Assembly: GCF_001187845.1 (NCBI RefSeq)
Contig: NZ_CP012160.1
Span: forward strand, 2,232,001 to 2,296,000
From: Octadecabacter temperatus
GTDB taxonomy: Bacteria > Pseudomonadota > Alphaproteobacteria > Rhodobacterales > Rhodobacteraceae
Reading direction: 5' to 3'
DNA: 64,000 nucleotides
Below the pieces are notes generated by a model that was not told where the DNA came from, searched no databases, and was given only the letters and a program-made list of their open reading frames with translations. Below, piece after piece: positions 1 to 7,976 of this stretch. Both the position numbers and the translations under genes were made by a program. The first letter of the stretch is position 1. Every line of letters starts with the position of its first letter.

Positions 1-191
1 GCCGCGGGGGTCGCAGGCACAGGCGCGTTAACACGAAGCCCCGTTTGCGTTCTAAGCCAGTCTGATGGCGTCGGGTCCTGCACGGTCACTGCCTCTGGCC
101 GTAATCCATTTGCCAGCCAACCTTCCAGCAAGGCTTGCCCCATGAAACCGCACCCGACCATCACAAGGCCACCTGCGTTCAACCTGTCCAT
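1..191 (-). CDS. proC: Pyrroline-5-carboxylate reductase, N-terminal part (cut by window edge)
   Basis: Only the first 63 codons lie in the window. The translation opens with MDRLNAGGLVMVGCGFMG followed by QALLEGWLA, the Rossmann dinucleotide-binding start (GxGxMG) typical of ProC. The enzyme reduces 1-pyrroline-5-carboxylate to proline with NAD(P)H in the cytoplasm. The ATG lies three bases beyond the stop of the upstream aminotransferase gene, so it is very probably the last visible gene of the aap operon and translationally linked. Context fits amino-acid uptake feeding into transamination and proline metabolism. Other Rossmann reductases with this N-terminus cannot be excluded from 63 residues. 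Confidence 0.75.
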   Translation of the reverse strand, partial: MDRLNAGGLVMVGCGFMGQALLEGWLANGLRPEAVTVQDPTPSDWLRTQTGLRVNAPVPATPA

Positions 192-194
192 GGG

Positions 195-1118
195 TTAGGC
201 CCCCGTGTTTCGGAACACGAGGTCTTTGTAGAGGTCCCTGATCCGCTGGGTCATAGTTCGGTCACCCGTACCGATCATTTTGCCGTCAATCGCTGCCACA
301 GGGGTTTGCGCGCCGAAGGTACCGGTTAGAAACGCCTCATCAGCTCCATAGGCTTCATAGAGCGAATAGTTTTTCTCGAAAACGGGGATATCGTTGGCGC
401 GGCATAGATCGATCACCTTCTGGCGAGTCACGCCGTTCATGCAGTAATCCCCCGTAGAGGTCCAAACTTCGCCGCGTCGCACGATGAAGAAGTTGCAGGC
501 ATTGGTCGTGTTCACGAACCCATGGGGGTCGAGCATCAGTGCTTCGTCAGCGCCAGCCTGTTCGGCCTGAAGGCATCCGATCACGCAGTTCAGTTTAGAG
601 TGCGAATTGTATTTGGCGTCTTGGCTCATGGGCAGGCCACGCACCTGGGGCACCGTCGCCAAACTTATACCTTGGGCTTGTAGGCTTTGAGAGGGCTTGG
701 AGTGTTCGACGATTGCCACGATGGTTGGGCCAAAACGGGACAGACCGGGATGCTGGAATGGCTTCGCTTTGCGGCCGCGCGTGATCATCAAGCGGCAGTG
801 TGCATTATCCGTCATCCCGTTCGCGTCGGCCGTTTTGTTCAGGATGTCCAACACATCTGCGGGGCCCATACCAATATCAATCGACACGGATTTCAACGAG
901 TTGAACAACCGATCCATATGTTCATCAAAGAACGCCCATTTCCCGTTATAGAGCCGCAGCCCCTCCCACATGCCGTCGCCCAACATGAAGCCACTGTCAT
1001 AGACAGACACGACGGCCTCGGATTTTGGCACGAGTTCACCATTCACATAGATCAGAATGTTCTCGTTGCGCGCATCCTGTTCGGCGTCGTGGGTGGAATG
1101 GCTGTCGATCTTACTCAT
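195..1118 (-). CDS. Class IV PLP aminotransferase (branched-chain / D-amino-acid type)
   Basis: A 307-residue cytoplasmic fold-type IV aminotransferase that uses pyridoxal phosphate to move amino groups between amino acids and 2-oxo acids. Visible signatures are YVNGELVPKSEA near residues 24-35, DSGFMLGDGMWEGLR near 41-55, and the lysine-containing stretch DAKYNSHSKLN (167-177). Spacing to the following EALMLD motif makes K169 the likely Schiff-base lysine. Substrate preference (branched-chain versus D-amino acids) cannot be decided by eye. The gene lies 22 bp after aapP and directly before proC, so it belongs to the amino-acid transporter operon, suggesting it processes an imported amino acid. 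Confidence 0.85.
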   Translation of the reverse strand: MSKIDSHSTHDAEQDARNENILIYVNGELVPKSEAVVSVYDSGFMLGDGMWEGLRLYNGKWAFFDEHMDRLFNSLKSVSIDIGMGPADVLDILNKTADANGMTDNAHCRLMITRGRKAKPFQHPGLSRFGPTIVAIVEHSKPSQSLQAQGISLATVPQVRGLPMSQDAKYNSHSKLNCVIGCLQAEQAGADEALMLDPHGFVNTTNACNFFIVRRGEVWTSTGDYCMNGVTRQKVIDLCRANDIPVFEKNYSLYEAYGADEAFLTGTFGAQTPVAAIDGKMIGTGDRTMTQRIRDLYKDLVFRNTGA

Positions 1119-1140
1119 AATATTTCCATCTTGCTTGTTA

Positions 1141-1884
1141 TTAGTGCCCCAGGATTTGACCTAGGAACGCTTTGGTGCGCTCTAGTTTGGGGGCATCAAA
1201 GAATGTGTGTGGTTCGGCTTCTTCGACGATTTCGCCATCGGCCATGAAAATCACGCGATCCGCGACCTGACGGGCAAAGCCCATCTCGTGCGTCACGCAG
1301 ATCATCGTCATGCCGTCTTGTGCGAGGCTGGTCATGACGTCGAGCACTTCGGAGATCATTTCAGGATCAAGTGCCGAGGTCGGCTCATCGAACAACATGA
1401 TCTCGGGTTTCATGCAGAGCGCCCGTGCGATCGCCACCCGCTGCTGCTGCCCGCCAGACAATTGGCCGGGGTATTTATCGGCCTGCTCAGGGATTTTGAC
1501 CTTGGTGAGGTATTCCATCGCGATGGCTTCTGCCTCTGCGCGGGGCTGTTTGCGCACGAGGGTTGGCGCAAGGATGCAGTTTTCCAGAATGGTCATGTGC
1601 GGGAAGAGGTTGAAATGCTGGAACACCATGCCCGTTTCGCGGCGGATTTCATCAATATTGTCGAGGTTGTCGTCCAGTTCCGTTCCCAAGACATTGATTG
1701 AACCGGATTGGTAGTCCTCAAGCTTATTGATGCAGCGGATCAGCGTGGATTTGCCCGAACCGGACGGGCCACAGACTACGATCTTTTCGCCTTTATTGAC
1801 CTTAAGGTTGATGTCTTTCAGGGCGTGGAATGTTCCATAGTATTTGTCCATGTCCTGAATATGGACGGCGTTTTGTTCAGTCAT
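1141..1884 (-). CDS. aapP: General L-amino acid ABC transporter, ATP-binding protein AapP
   Basis: A 247-residue ABC ATPase that powers the AapJQMP polar/general amino-acid importer on the cytoplasmic side. Walker A is GPSGSGKST (residues 39-47), the ABC signature is LSGGQQQR, Walker B runs into [13 protein letters not shown], and the switch histidine sits in CVTHEMGFA. These features match the GlnQ/HisP/AapP subfamily. The ATG is preceded by AGGAG at good spacing. It follows aapM by 9 bp and precedes the aminotransferase gene, in the order J-Q-M-P usual in alphaproteobacteria. Confidence 0.95.
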   Translation of the reverse strand: MTEQNAVHIQDMDKYYGTFHALKDINLKVNKGEKIVVCGPSGSGKSTLIRCINKLEDYQSGSINVLGTELDDNLDNIDEIRRETGMVFQHFNLFPHMTILENCILAPTLVRKQPRAEAEAIAMEYLTKVKIPEQADKYPGQLSGGQQQRVAIARALCMKPEIMLFDEPTSALDPEMISEVLDVMTSLAQDGMTMICVTHEMGFARQVADRVIFMADGEIVEEAEPHTFFDAPKLERTKAFLGQILGH

Positions 1885-1893
1885 AATATGCTC

Positions 1894-2964
1894 CTAACGC
1901 TCAGCCACAGCCATGCGGCGTTCAAGATGAGCCCCATAGCGCGACAGGGCAAAGACGAAGATGAAATAAAGAAAACCGACAAAGCAGTAGACTTCGACAT
2001 GGGCAAAGTTCCATTCGGCATTGCCGTAGGCTGCATTGCCAGACGCAAGGATTTCAAAGAACCCGATGATCACGACCAGAGAGGTCTCTTTGAAGGTAAT
2101 CACCAACTGGTTGATCGTTGGCGGCAGTGCATTTCGGAATGCCTGCGGCAACACGATGTATCCGATCCGGTGCCAGTACCCCATGCCCAATGCTTTGGCG
2201 GCTTCTTCCTGACCGGCGGGCAGCGCTTGCATCCCGCCACGGATGATTTCGGCCTGATAGCACGCGAAGAACAACGAGTAGCCGACGATCACGCGGTAAA
2301 GCTTATCGCCGATCATCCAGCCGGGCAGCACGAAGGGCAGAACAATGGCAAACGTGAACATGATCGACAACAGCGGCAGAGAACGGATCGTATCAATGAT
2401 CAACCCCATAGTACGGGCGATCCATGGCAGCTCTGATCGGCGCAGCAAAGCAAAGACAATTGCCAGTGGCATGCCCAGCAGTGTGGTGCTGGCGAAGATA
2501 AAGATCGTCAGCGAAAGACCGCCCCAGTTTTGTTCGAACACAGGCGTCAGCCCAAACATCCCGCCGCGCATCAGCACGAAGAAAATCGCAAATCCGGTGA
2601 GCCAGAGGGTCGTGATGCGCCGCCCGCTCCAGAACCACGGCACGCACGACAGGCCGCCCGTGATCACGATAGCGATGCAGGCAATGGCGGATCGCCACTG
2701 TTCTTCGAACGGATAGAGCCCAAAGAGTATCAGTCGCCAGCGGGCATCAATCACGGCCCAACACGCGCCGTCTGCGCCGTGTCCGCAGTTTTCTTTATTC
2801 GCGGCGCTGAAGGTTGCGTGCAGGATTCCCCAATTGATCAGATTCCACAGCGCCCAAGCCACCAAAGCAGCAAAGATAAGCGTAACGGCTCCGTTAAGCT
2901 TGGTCGGGAAATAATCGGCGCGCAGCCTGTCGATCAGAGAGGGTGGTGTATAGGTTTTTGTCAT
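1894..2964 (-). CDS. aapM: General L-amino acid ABC transporter permease AapM
   Basis: A 356-residue inner-membrane permease with a first transmembrane helix at about residues 25-48, a periplasmic loop with cysteines, and a BPD_transp_1 core in the second half. The EAA loop that docks onto the ATPase is visible as EEAAKALGMGYWHRIGYIVL (20 residues). Length and domain order fit AapM, which has an N-terminal extension compared with HisM-type permeases. The ATG lies three bases after the aapQ stop, so the genes are cotranscribed and coupled. It forms a heterodimeric channel with AapQ. Confidence 0.95.
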   Translation of the reverse strand: MTKTYTPPSLIDRLRADYFPTKLNGAVTLIFAALVAWALWNLINWGILHATFSAANKENCGHGADGACWAVIDARWRLILFGLYPFEEQWRSAIACIAIVITGGLSCVPWFWSGRRITTLWLTGFAIFFVLMRGGMFGLTPVFEQNWGGLSLTIFIFASTTLLGMPLAIVFALLRRSELPWIARTMGLIIDTIRSLPLLSIMFTFAIVLPFVLPGWMIGDKLYRVIVGYSLFFACYQAEIIRGGMQALPAGQEEAAKALGMGYWHRIGYIVLPQAFRNALPPTINQLVITFKETSLVVIIGFFEILASGNAAYGNAEWNFAHVEVYCFVGFLYFIFVFALSRYGAHLERRMAVAER

Positions 2965-2967
2965 CGC

Positions 2968-4137
2968 TCAAGTTCTCAGCTGGTTGCCCTTGAGCTTGAT
3001 CGCGTTGTTCACGCGGTTCAGCACCCAGGCCATGGAATAGTTGATGATAAGGAAGCCGCCCATCAGGATGGCAATCAGTTCCAGCGTTTGGCCGGATTGG
3101 TTGATCGAAGTTGAGATCACCATGAAGAAATCAACAAACCCGACGGCGATCCCGATCGTGGTGGATTTGAACAGCCAGACGTATTGGTTGATCAACGTCG
3201 GCATCACAGCGCGGATCGCAAGCGGTAGGCGAATATAGACAAAGGTCTGTATTCCACTCAGTCCGAGCGCATGGCCCGCTTCGCTTTGACCCTTCCCAAC
3301 AGAGTTGAGCCCTGCGCGTACGATTTCACCGATATAAGCGCCGCCATAGATGGAAATGCTGATGATACAGGCCATCAATTCCGGCGACACGCGAATACCG
3401 TCGCGGAAATTCAACCCCCTCAGGTAGGGTTGGCTTACAAGTGACGTGTCAGGGATTCGCCCAATCCACAAAAGCACGACCGCGACGACCAGCCAGGTGA
3501 GCCAAACGGCGCGTGACAAGGTTTTCTTACGCGCAATTTCCATTCGGGCAAACCGACGTGCCGATCTGAGCCAGAGCCAAATCGCGAAGGCCGCCACCAA
3601 GGCCAAAGCGACCAGAAAAACAGAAAATCCCGTTACATTCAGGCCGGGCATGTAGATACCGCGCCCACTAAAGAAGATGGGGCCAGATGCCTCAGCCATA
3701 TCCTTTGGGCGGGGCAGGTTTGTTAAGATCGCGTACCAAAGGAACGCCTGCAGCAAGAGTGGGAGGTTGCGGAAAATCTCGACGTATGTGGTGCCGATCA
3801 GCTCGGCCATCTTATTGCCAGAGACCCGCATGATACCGATGGCCACGCCGATCACCGTGGCTAAAACGAGGGAGATCGATCCAAGAAAAAGAGAATTCAA
3901 AATGCCGACCCAGATCACCTTTAGATAGGTGTCGGAGGTACTGAAATCGATCAAGGAAAAGCTTACGCCCCAACCTGTAGCGCGGTCCAGGAACCCAAAG
4001 CCAGATGTCATGCCTTGCGCTTCCAGATTGCTGCGCGCAGTGAACGCAAATGCAATGATCAGCACGATCAAGACGCCAACAAAACTAAACTGGGCCGCCT
4101 GATCACGGGTGGTTTTGTTCTTAAGGGCTGCAAGCAT
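2968..4137 (-). CDS. aapQ: General L-amino acid ABC transporter permease AapQ
   Basis: A 389-residue inner-membrane permease with multiple hydrophobic helices and an EAA-type loop (SEAGHALGLSGIQTFVYIRL). A longer in-frame reading would begin at 4200 inside the end of aapJ. I prefer the ATG at 4137 because GGAGG stands seven bases before it and the protein then begins MLAALKNKTTRDQ, a family-like start. Between aapJ and this start lies a GC-rich hairpin that probably tunes permease expression against the binding protein. Partner of AapM. Confidence 0.93.
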   Translation of the reverse strand: MLAALKNKTTRDQAAQFSFVGVLIVLIIAFAFTARSNLEAQGMTSGFGFLDRATGWGVSFSLIDFSTSDTYLKVIWVGILNSLFLGSISLVLATVIGVAIGIMRVSGNKMAELIGTTYVEIFRNLPLLLQAFLWYAILTNLPRPKDMAEASGPIFFSGRGIYMPGLNVTGFSVFLVALALVAAFAIWLWLRSARRFARMEIARKKTLSRAVWLTWLVVAVVLLWIGRIPDTSLVSQPYLRGLNFRDGIRVSPELMACIISISIYGGAYIGEIVRAGLNSVGKGQSEAGHALGLSGIQTFVYIRLPLAIRAVMPTLINQYVWLFKSTTIGIAVGFVDFFMVISTSINQSGQTLELIAILMGGFLIINYSMAWVLNRVNNAIKLKGNQLRT

Positions 4138-4158
4138 GGGAAACCTCCAAACGAATGA

Positions 4159-4182
4159 TCCGGGGCCAGTAGTGGCCCCGGA
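4159..4182 (-). promoter_or_regulatory. GC-rich hairpin between aapJ and aapQ
   Basis: A perfect inverted repeat with a 10-bp stem (TCCGGGGCCA and TGGCCCCGGA) and a four-base loop lies 11 bp after the aapJ stop and before the aapQ ribosome binding site. There is no following T-run, so it is not a classical terminator. Stem-loops after the binding-protein gene of ABC operons are known to protect upstream mRNA or attenuate downstream genes; that role here is inferred. Confidence 0.7.
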
Positions 4183-4192
4183 CGAGGTCGAT

Positions 4193-5206
4193 TTAGTCAA
4201 CCGTCAGCGGGTAGAAGACACCGCCGTTGGTATACAGTTCGTTCATGCCGCGTGGCAGGGCGTATGGATCTGCGATGTTGCGATCAAAGATCTCGCCGTA
4301 GTTGCCAACTTCTTTGATCAGGTTGTAGGCCCAATCATCAGACAGCCCGAGGCGCTCACCATAACCCGGGGTCACGCCGAGGAACTTTTCGATCTGTGCC
4401 GAGCCTGGGTTGGCTCTGATTTCATCAACATTTGCCTGGGTGATGCCGTTGATTTCTGCAAACCAAAGCGAAGACAGCATCCAGTTCATCACGTCAAGCC
4501 ACTTTGGGTCGCCTTCTGGAACGATGATGGATTCAGGCTCTAACCCAAGGACATCAGGCAAGATTATATGCGCTTCCGGGTTTTCAGCGGTGGCGCGCGT
4601 TGCAGCCAATGGCGGAGCGAACAAGATCAAGCCATCGCACCGTTGGTTAAAGTATGCTGTTTTTACCTCGTCGCCGCTTTCGAACACAACCACTTCAGCT
4701 TCGATATCATTGCCTTCGAGGTAGGACGCCAGAACACGCTCTGTCGATGTGCCTGCAGACACGCAGATAGACCCGCCATCCAGATCGGCAACGCTTTCCG
4801 CCCCTACATCAGCGTGGGCCATTACGTGGAAGGCCCCAACGAAGTAAGGCAGCGAATAGGATAGGTTCAGTTCAGTATCGCGGCTTTGCGTCCATCCGGA
4901 CAGCTTGATGACAACATCAATGTCACCAGATTGCAGTGCTGGCCAACGCTGAGCCCAAGAAATTGGGACGATCTCAAGCGTGCCTTCGGACGATCCGAAA
5001 AGCGAAGCAGCAAGGCCCCGGCAGAGGTCAATATCCATGCCCTGCCAATTGCCTTGATCGTCGACTTCGGCAAAACCAAGGAAGCTGCCATTGTGCCCGC
5101 TGCACAATAACTTGCCGCGCTCCAGTGTTGTATCAAGGCGGCTTTGCGCCTGAGCAGTGCCTGCGGCAAGGCCAAGTGCGAGCGCCGCTAAAGTCAGGTA
5201 TTTCAT
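4193..5206 (-). CDS. aapJ: General L-amino acid ABC transporter, periplasmic binding protein AapJ
   Basis: A 337-residue periplasmic solute-binding protein. The first 20 residues (MKYLTLAALALGLAAGTAQA) form a clear Sec signal peptide. The mature part reads TTLERGKLLCSGHNGSFLGF, with DIDLCRGLAASLFG further on, as in the AapJ/BztA family that captures glutamate, glutamine, aspartate and other amino acids. An ATG four codons earlier exists, but GGAG placed inside that region serves the ATG at 5206, so I use 5206. It is the first gene of the operon and faces the GntR gene across a region with three GTCGAC palindromes. Confidence 0.95.
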   Translation of the reverse strand: MKYLTLAALALGLAAGTAQAQSRLDTTLERGKLLCSGHNGSFLGFAEVDDQGNWQGMDIDLCRGLAASLFGSSEGTLEIVPISWAQRWPALQSGDIDVVIKLSGWTQSRDTELNLSYSLPYFVGAFHVMAHADVGAESVADLDGGSICVSAGTSTERVLASYLEGNDIEAEVVVFESGDEVKTAYFNQRCDGLILFAPPLAATRATAENPEAHIILPDVLGLEPESIIVPEGDPKWLDVMNWMLSSLWFAEINGITQANVDEIRANPGSAQIEKFLGVTPGYGERLGLSDDWAYNLIKEVGNYGEIFDRNIADPYALPRGMNELYTNGGVFYPLTVD

Positions 5207-5251
5207 TGTAATCTCCATGTCAGTTTATGCGATCCACTTTTGCCGACAGTG

Positions 5252-5298
5252 TGTCGACAAGTTTTTAGAGAACGCTAGTCGACGAAAAGTCGACAAGT
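5252..5298. promoter_or_regulatory. Cluster of three GTCGAC palindromes, probable operator of the divergent GntR regulator
   Basis: Within 46 bp between aapJ and the gntR gene stand TGTCGACA (5252-5259), GTCGAC (5278-5283) and GTCGACAAGT (5289-5298); the ten-base GTCGACAAGT also occurs at 5253-5262. GT-N-AC palindromes are the general pattern bound by FadR-type GntR regulators. The position between the regulator and its likely target operon supports autoregulation plus control of aapJQMP. Binding is inferred. Confidence 0.55.
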
Positions 5299-5378
5299 CA
5301 AATAAAATATGCAAAATGATCGAGCGAATGGCCGTAGCGCCGAGATAATTGCAGATAATTTAGGCAACAGCCGAAAGC

Positions 5379-6101
5379 ATGATGACCAAGACAAGTGCAA
5401 TAAGCCCCCGAAAAGATGGGCCAAAACGAGGCGATAGCGCGCGTCGCGTCTATCAGGAGCTACGGGATGAGATTTTAGAACTCAGACTCGCTCCCGGCGC
5501 GCCGTTGGACGAAACAAGTATCGCCAAGCGATTCGAAATGTCACGTTCTCCTGTGCGCGAAGCCATCGTTCGGCTCTCTGCGGAGGGACTGGTACAGATG
5601 CTGTCCAACCGCTCCACAATTGTTGCACCGATTGATATCGCCACCCTGCCTCGCTTCATCGAGGCAATCGATTACCTCCAACGCGCGACGACACGGCTCG
5701 CGGCTTTGCACCGCAAAGACGAGGATATTGCCTCCATGCGTGAAGCGGCGGACATTTATGATCATCTTTGTCATAAGGTCGAACCGTTGGCCCTTTCAGA
5801 GGCGAATAAGACATTCCATATGCGGGTCGCAGATGCAGGGGGTAACCCTTATCTCGCCCAAGCCTACGGACGACTTCTCGATGAAGGCCGCCGCATGTTA
5901 CATTTTCACTATACGTCCGTTCGGCGGGAAGGAACCGAGTTCCCCTTAAGTCCAGCCCATCATCAAATGGTAGATGCCATCGAAGCCAAAGATGAGAAGT
6001 CCGCAGATAAACTTGCCCACGAACACACGCGCGTCCTGAACAACCGCATGCAAGAATTCATGCGCGTCAGCTTTTTGGATCAGCCCGATCTGATGAAATA
6101 G
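5379..6101 (+). CDS. GntR-family (FCD domain) transcriptional regulator
   Basis: A 240-residue DNA-binding regulator. Residues about 22-85 form the winged helix-turn-helix, with DETSIAKRFEMSRSPVREAI as recognition region. The C-terminal half is an all-helical FCD ligand-binding domain with the usual histidines (NKTFHMRVADAGGNPYL, HHQMVDAI, HEHTRVLNN) that normally hold a metal ion. It is divergently transcribed from aapJQMP, so it probably senses an amino acid or a derived acid and controls that operon through the GTCGAC sites in between. The ligand cannot be told from sequence. Two adjacent ATG codons (5379, 5382) are possible starts. Confidence 0.9.
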   Translation: MMTKTSAISPRKDGPKRGDSARRVYQELRDEILELRLAPGAPLDETSIAKRFEMSRSPVREAIVRLSAEGLVQMLSNRSTIVAPIDIATLPRFIEAIDYLQRATTRLAALHRKDEDIASMREAADIYDHLCHKVEPLALSEANKTFHMRVADAGGNPYLAQAYGRLLDEGRRMLHFHYTSVRREGTEFPLSPAHHQMVDAIEAKDEKSADKLAHEHTRVLNNRMQEFMRVSFLDQPDLMK

Positions 6102-6354
6102 CCAATAGGTAGCTCTGGCAAAATGGTCCATCGCTACCAGCGACAATGCTCGACTGCGCCGTAACTCAAGAATACAGCATGATGCCTTAACGTTCGCTTC
6201 GGAGGAGCTGCCCTGCGGCGAGGATGACATCGGCGAAATCCCTGATATGGGCCGACCCTGCGAAGCTCAAATTCCACATTGCCCGATAACGGACCTTAGC
6301 TGCGTTGCAAAAATTTGGCAATTTGGACTCAAACCAGACATTATGTGCCCCCTC
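6102..6354. other. Gene-free stretch with possible decayed insertion-sequence end
   Basis: About 375 bp between the GntR gene and the Hint-domain gene show no convincing gene. Around 6298-6330 the bases GCTGCGTTGCAAAAATTTGG resemble the terminal repeat of IS6-type elements, which carry GTTGCAAA near their tips. No second end or transposase remnant could be identified. A 91-codon open frame on the minus strand (6187-6462) has no good start and no recognisable domain. Confidence 0.25.
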
Positions 6355-6364
6355 AACAAAATTA

Positions 6365-6390
6365 CCCCGTCCTTGTTGCCAAGGACGGGG
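6365..6390 (-). terminator. Rho-independent terminator of the Hint-domain gene
   Basis: A perfect 10-bp stem (CCCCGTCCTT / AAGGACGGGG) with a six-base loop lies about 87 bp downstream of the minus-strand stop at 6477. Read on the minus strand it is followed by a T-rich stretch (TAATTTTGTT). Confidence 0.7.
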
Positions 6391-6476
6391 CCCGTACGGT
6401 CTGAGTTTTCTGGGGGAAAGCGCAGACCGACGGTCACAAACGAGGTCAGCCCCCATTTGCAACTTGCAACGCTAGC

Positions 6477-7133
6477 TTAGGCAACTGCGTGGTAAACTGG
6501 TGCTGCGGATGGTGCGCGTGCATCGTCTTCAAACATCAGGCAATCAACAAGGTCTTCTGCGACTTCCATGTTCAGAACATCGTAGGATGATGCGCCCATG
6601 TCGCTTGTTAGGTCAGCCTGTGCGCGGCACAGGAACAATGCGCCGATGTTTGCGAATACGATTTCATCTTGCGCAAAGTGCAACTGGATAACTTCAACCC
6701 ATTCAGCAGGGCGTTCTTGTGTAATGCCGCGAAACCCAATGAGGGCTGCCCCGGGAATAAGTGCGAATGGATCGCCCGTCATTTCTTCAGCAGCGTCGCT
6801 TTCAATCATGACGGACTGGTGTGGCAGGATCATCATGTCTTCGCGGTTGCCCAAGGCACCAGCGGGAACGGAAAGTGGCCAGCTTGCTATGTCCATGCGA
6901 TCAGCCATCAGCGCGTGGCGTGTAATGGCGATAACTGTCTGCAACCCACCGTCAAATGTCAGAACCTGCTGACCTTCGCGGATGGTTTCGATCGGTGCCC
7001 AACCAACGTTCGTGGCAACCTTTGTACCGGAAACCATTCCAGTCGTCCGTGCGTCCAGCTTTGGCTGTGCGGTTTCAGTTTTAGCAGCGTCCCAAGTGGT
7101 GTTTTTCCAAGCAAACATTTTTGACATCCCCAT
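6477..7133 (-). CDS. Hint-domain protein lacking the usual catalytic cysteine
   Basis: A 218-residue protein, counted from the ATG at 7133; ATGs at 7127 and 7118 are also possible and the last has GGGGAT upstream. Residues about 30-60 (TKVATNVGWAPIETIREGQQ, then VLTFDGG) match the first half of the Hedgehog/intein (Hint) fold found in many Rhodobacterales proteins. LPHQSVMIES later matches the second conserved block. The cysteine that normally opens this domain four residues before the GT pair is absent (GMVSGT), so self-splicing or cleavage is unlikely. A terminator follows. Function is unknown; such Hint_2 proteins are often linked to secreted RTX-type proteins, but none is nearby. Confidence 0.7.
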   Translation of the reverse strand: MGMSKMFAWKNTTWDAAKTETAQPKLDARTTGMVSGTKVATNVGWAPIETIREGQQVLTFDGGLQTVIAITRHALMADRMDIASWPLSVPAGALGNREDMMILPHQSVMIESDAAEEMTGDPFALIPGAALIGFRGITQERPAEWVEVIQLHFAQDEIVFANIGALFLCRAQADLTSDMGASSYDVLNMEVAEDLVDCLMFEDDARAPSAAPVYHAVA

Positions 7134-7322
7134 GTCTAATTTTTTTATTATTTGAACCGCCTCGGCAGCGAGGTGGTCCGTAGCAACAAAACCATAAGCG
7201 GTGATTCCAAAGGCGCTCCTTGGCGCACAAAGGGGCAAGTTTGGGGCATTGATCATGTGGGATCGGCAATAAACTGGTAAACGGTTGATTAACGCTAAAA
7301 TTGGAAACAGTTTTGCGTAAAA

Positions 7323-7976
7323 CTAAGCAGGATCGAATCCATAGCCATGGGTTTTGATGTCGATCTCGCAAAGTTCCCCTAGTAATTCCGCATCTGATTC
7401 TGTGTAAAATCCCCGCCAATCGCGTGCGCGGTTACTTTGGTTGGCGACAGGCACCACTGGGGTGAACCCTAAATGGGCGCAAAGCGGTGCCATGTCCTCA
7501 GCCAAATGTTCTAGCCGAATATATAGATCCGCATGAACGCGACCTGCCCCGTCAATCATGTAGCTTTCAAACGGGTTGTTGCGAAACGTGGTTTGGGTCA
7601 GCGGATCATTTAGAAACCGCGAGAACCCTTTGGATTTCGCCAATGTCACAGCCGGATGCTCGAAGTTCTGCGACTTCAGCCAGTGATAATAGCTAACCAT
7701 CCGGTCCCACGGATTGCGCACGAGTGTGAAGGTGAACAGCGTCTCCATCTCGTCGCGCGTAATCAGCCCTTCAGCATCCGCCAACGTTGAGTGTTTCCAC
7801 AAGCGCCCTGCCGTTTTTACACCTTTTAGCTTTCCGCGTCGCTTAACCGCCTTCGGCGTATCACCTATCATAATGTCATCGGCTTTGGCGCGATCTTCCA
7901 GCGCCAGTGCCATCGCCGTGCCGCCCGTTTTTGGAATGTGAACAAAGATATAGCCGCGCCCGCGTGAAATAATCAT
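7323..7976 (-). CDS. Sulfotransferase-family protein
   Basis: A 217-residue protein with both PAPS-binding motifs of sulfotransferases: FVHIPKTGGTAM (5'-phosphosulfate loop) near residues 9-20 and LVRNPWDRMVSYYHWL (3'-phosphate loop) in the middle. These enzymes transfer sulfate to carbohydrates or other acceptors. The open frame extends further upstream, but the ATG at 7976 overlaps the stop of the EamA gene as ATGA, so the pair is translationally coupled and this start is preferred. The acceptor is unknown. Confidence 0.8.
   Translation of the reverse strand: MIISRGRGYIFVHIPKTGGTAMALALEDRAKADDIMIGDTPKAVKRRGKLKGVKTAGRLWKHSTLADAEGLITRDEMETLFTFTLVRNPWDRMVSYYHWLKSQNFEHPAVTLAKSKGFSRFLNDPLTQTTFRNNPFESYMIDGAGRVHADLYIRLEHLAEDMAPLCAHLGFTPVVPVANQSNRARDWRGFYTESDAELLGELCEIDIKTHGYGFDPA

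Noticed and set aside
6187..6462. 91-codon open frame on the minus strand
   Set aside because: No ribosome binding site, no recognisable domain, and it contains the terminator of the Hint-domain gene.
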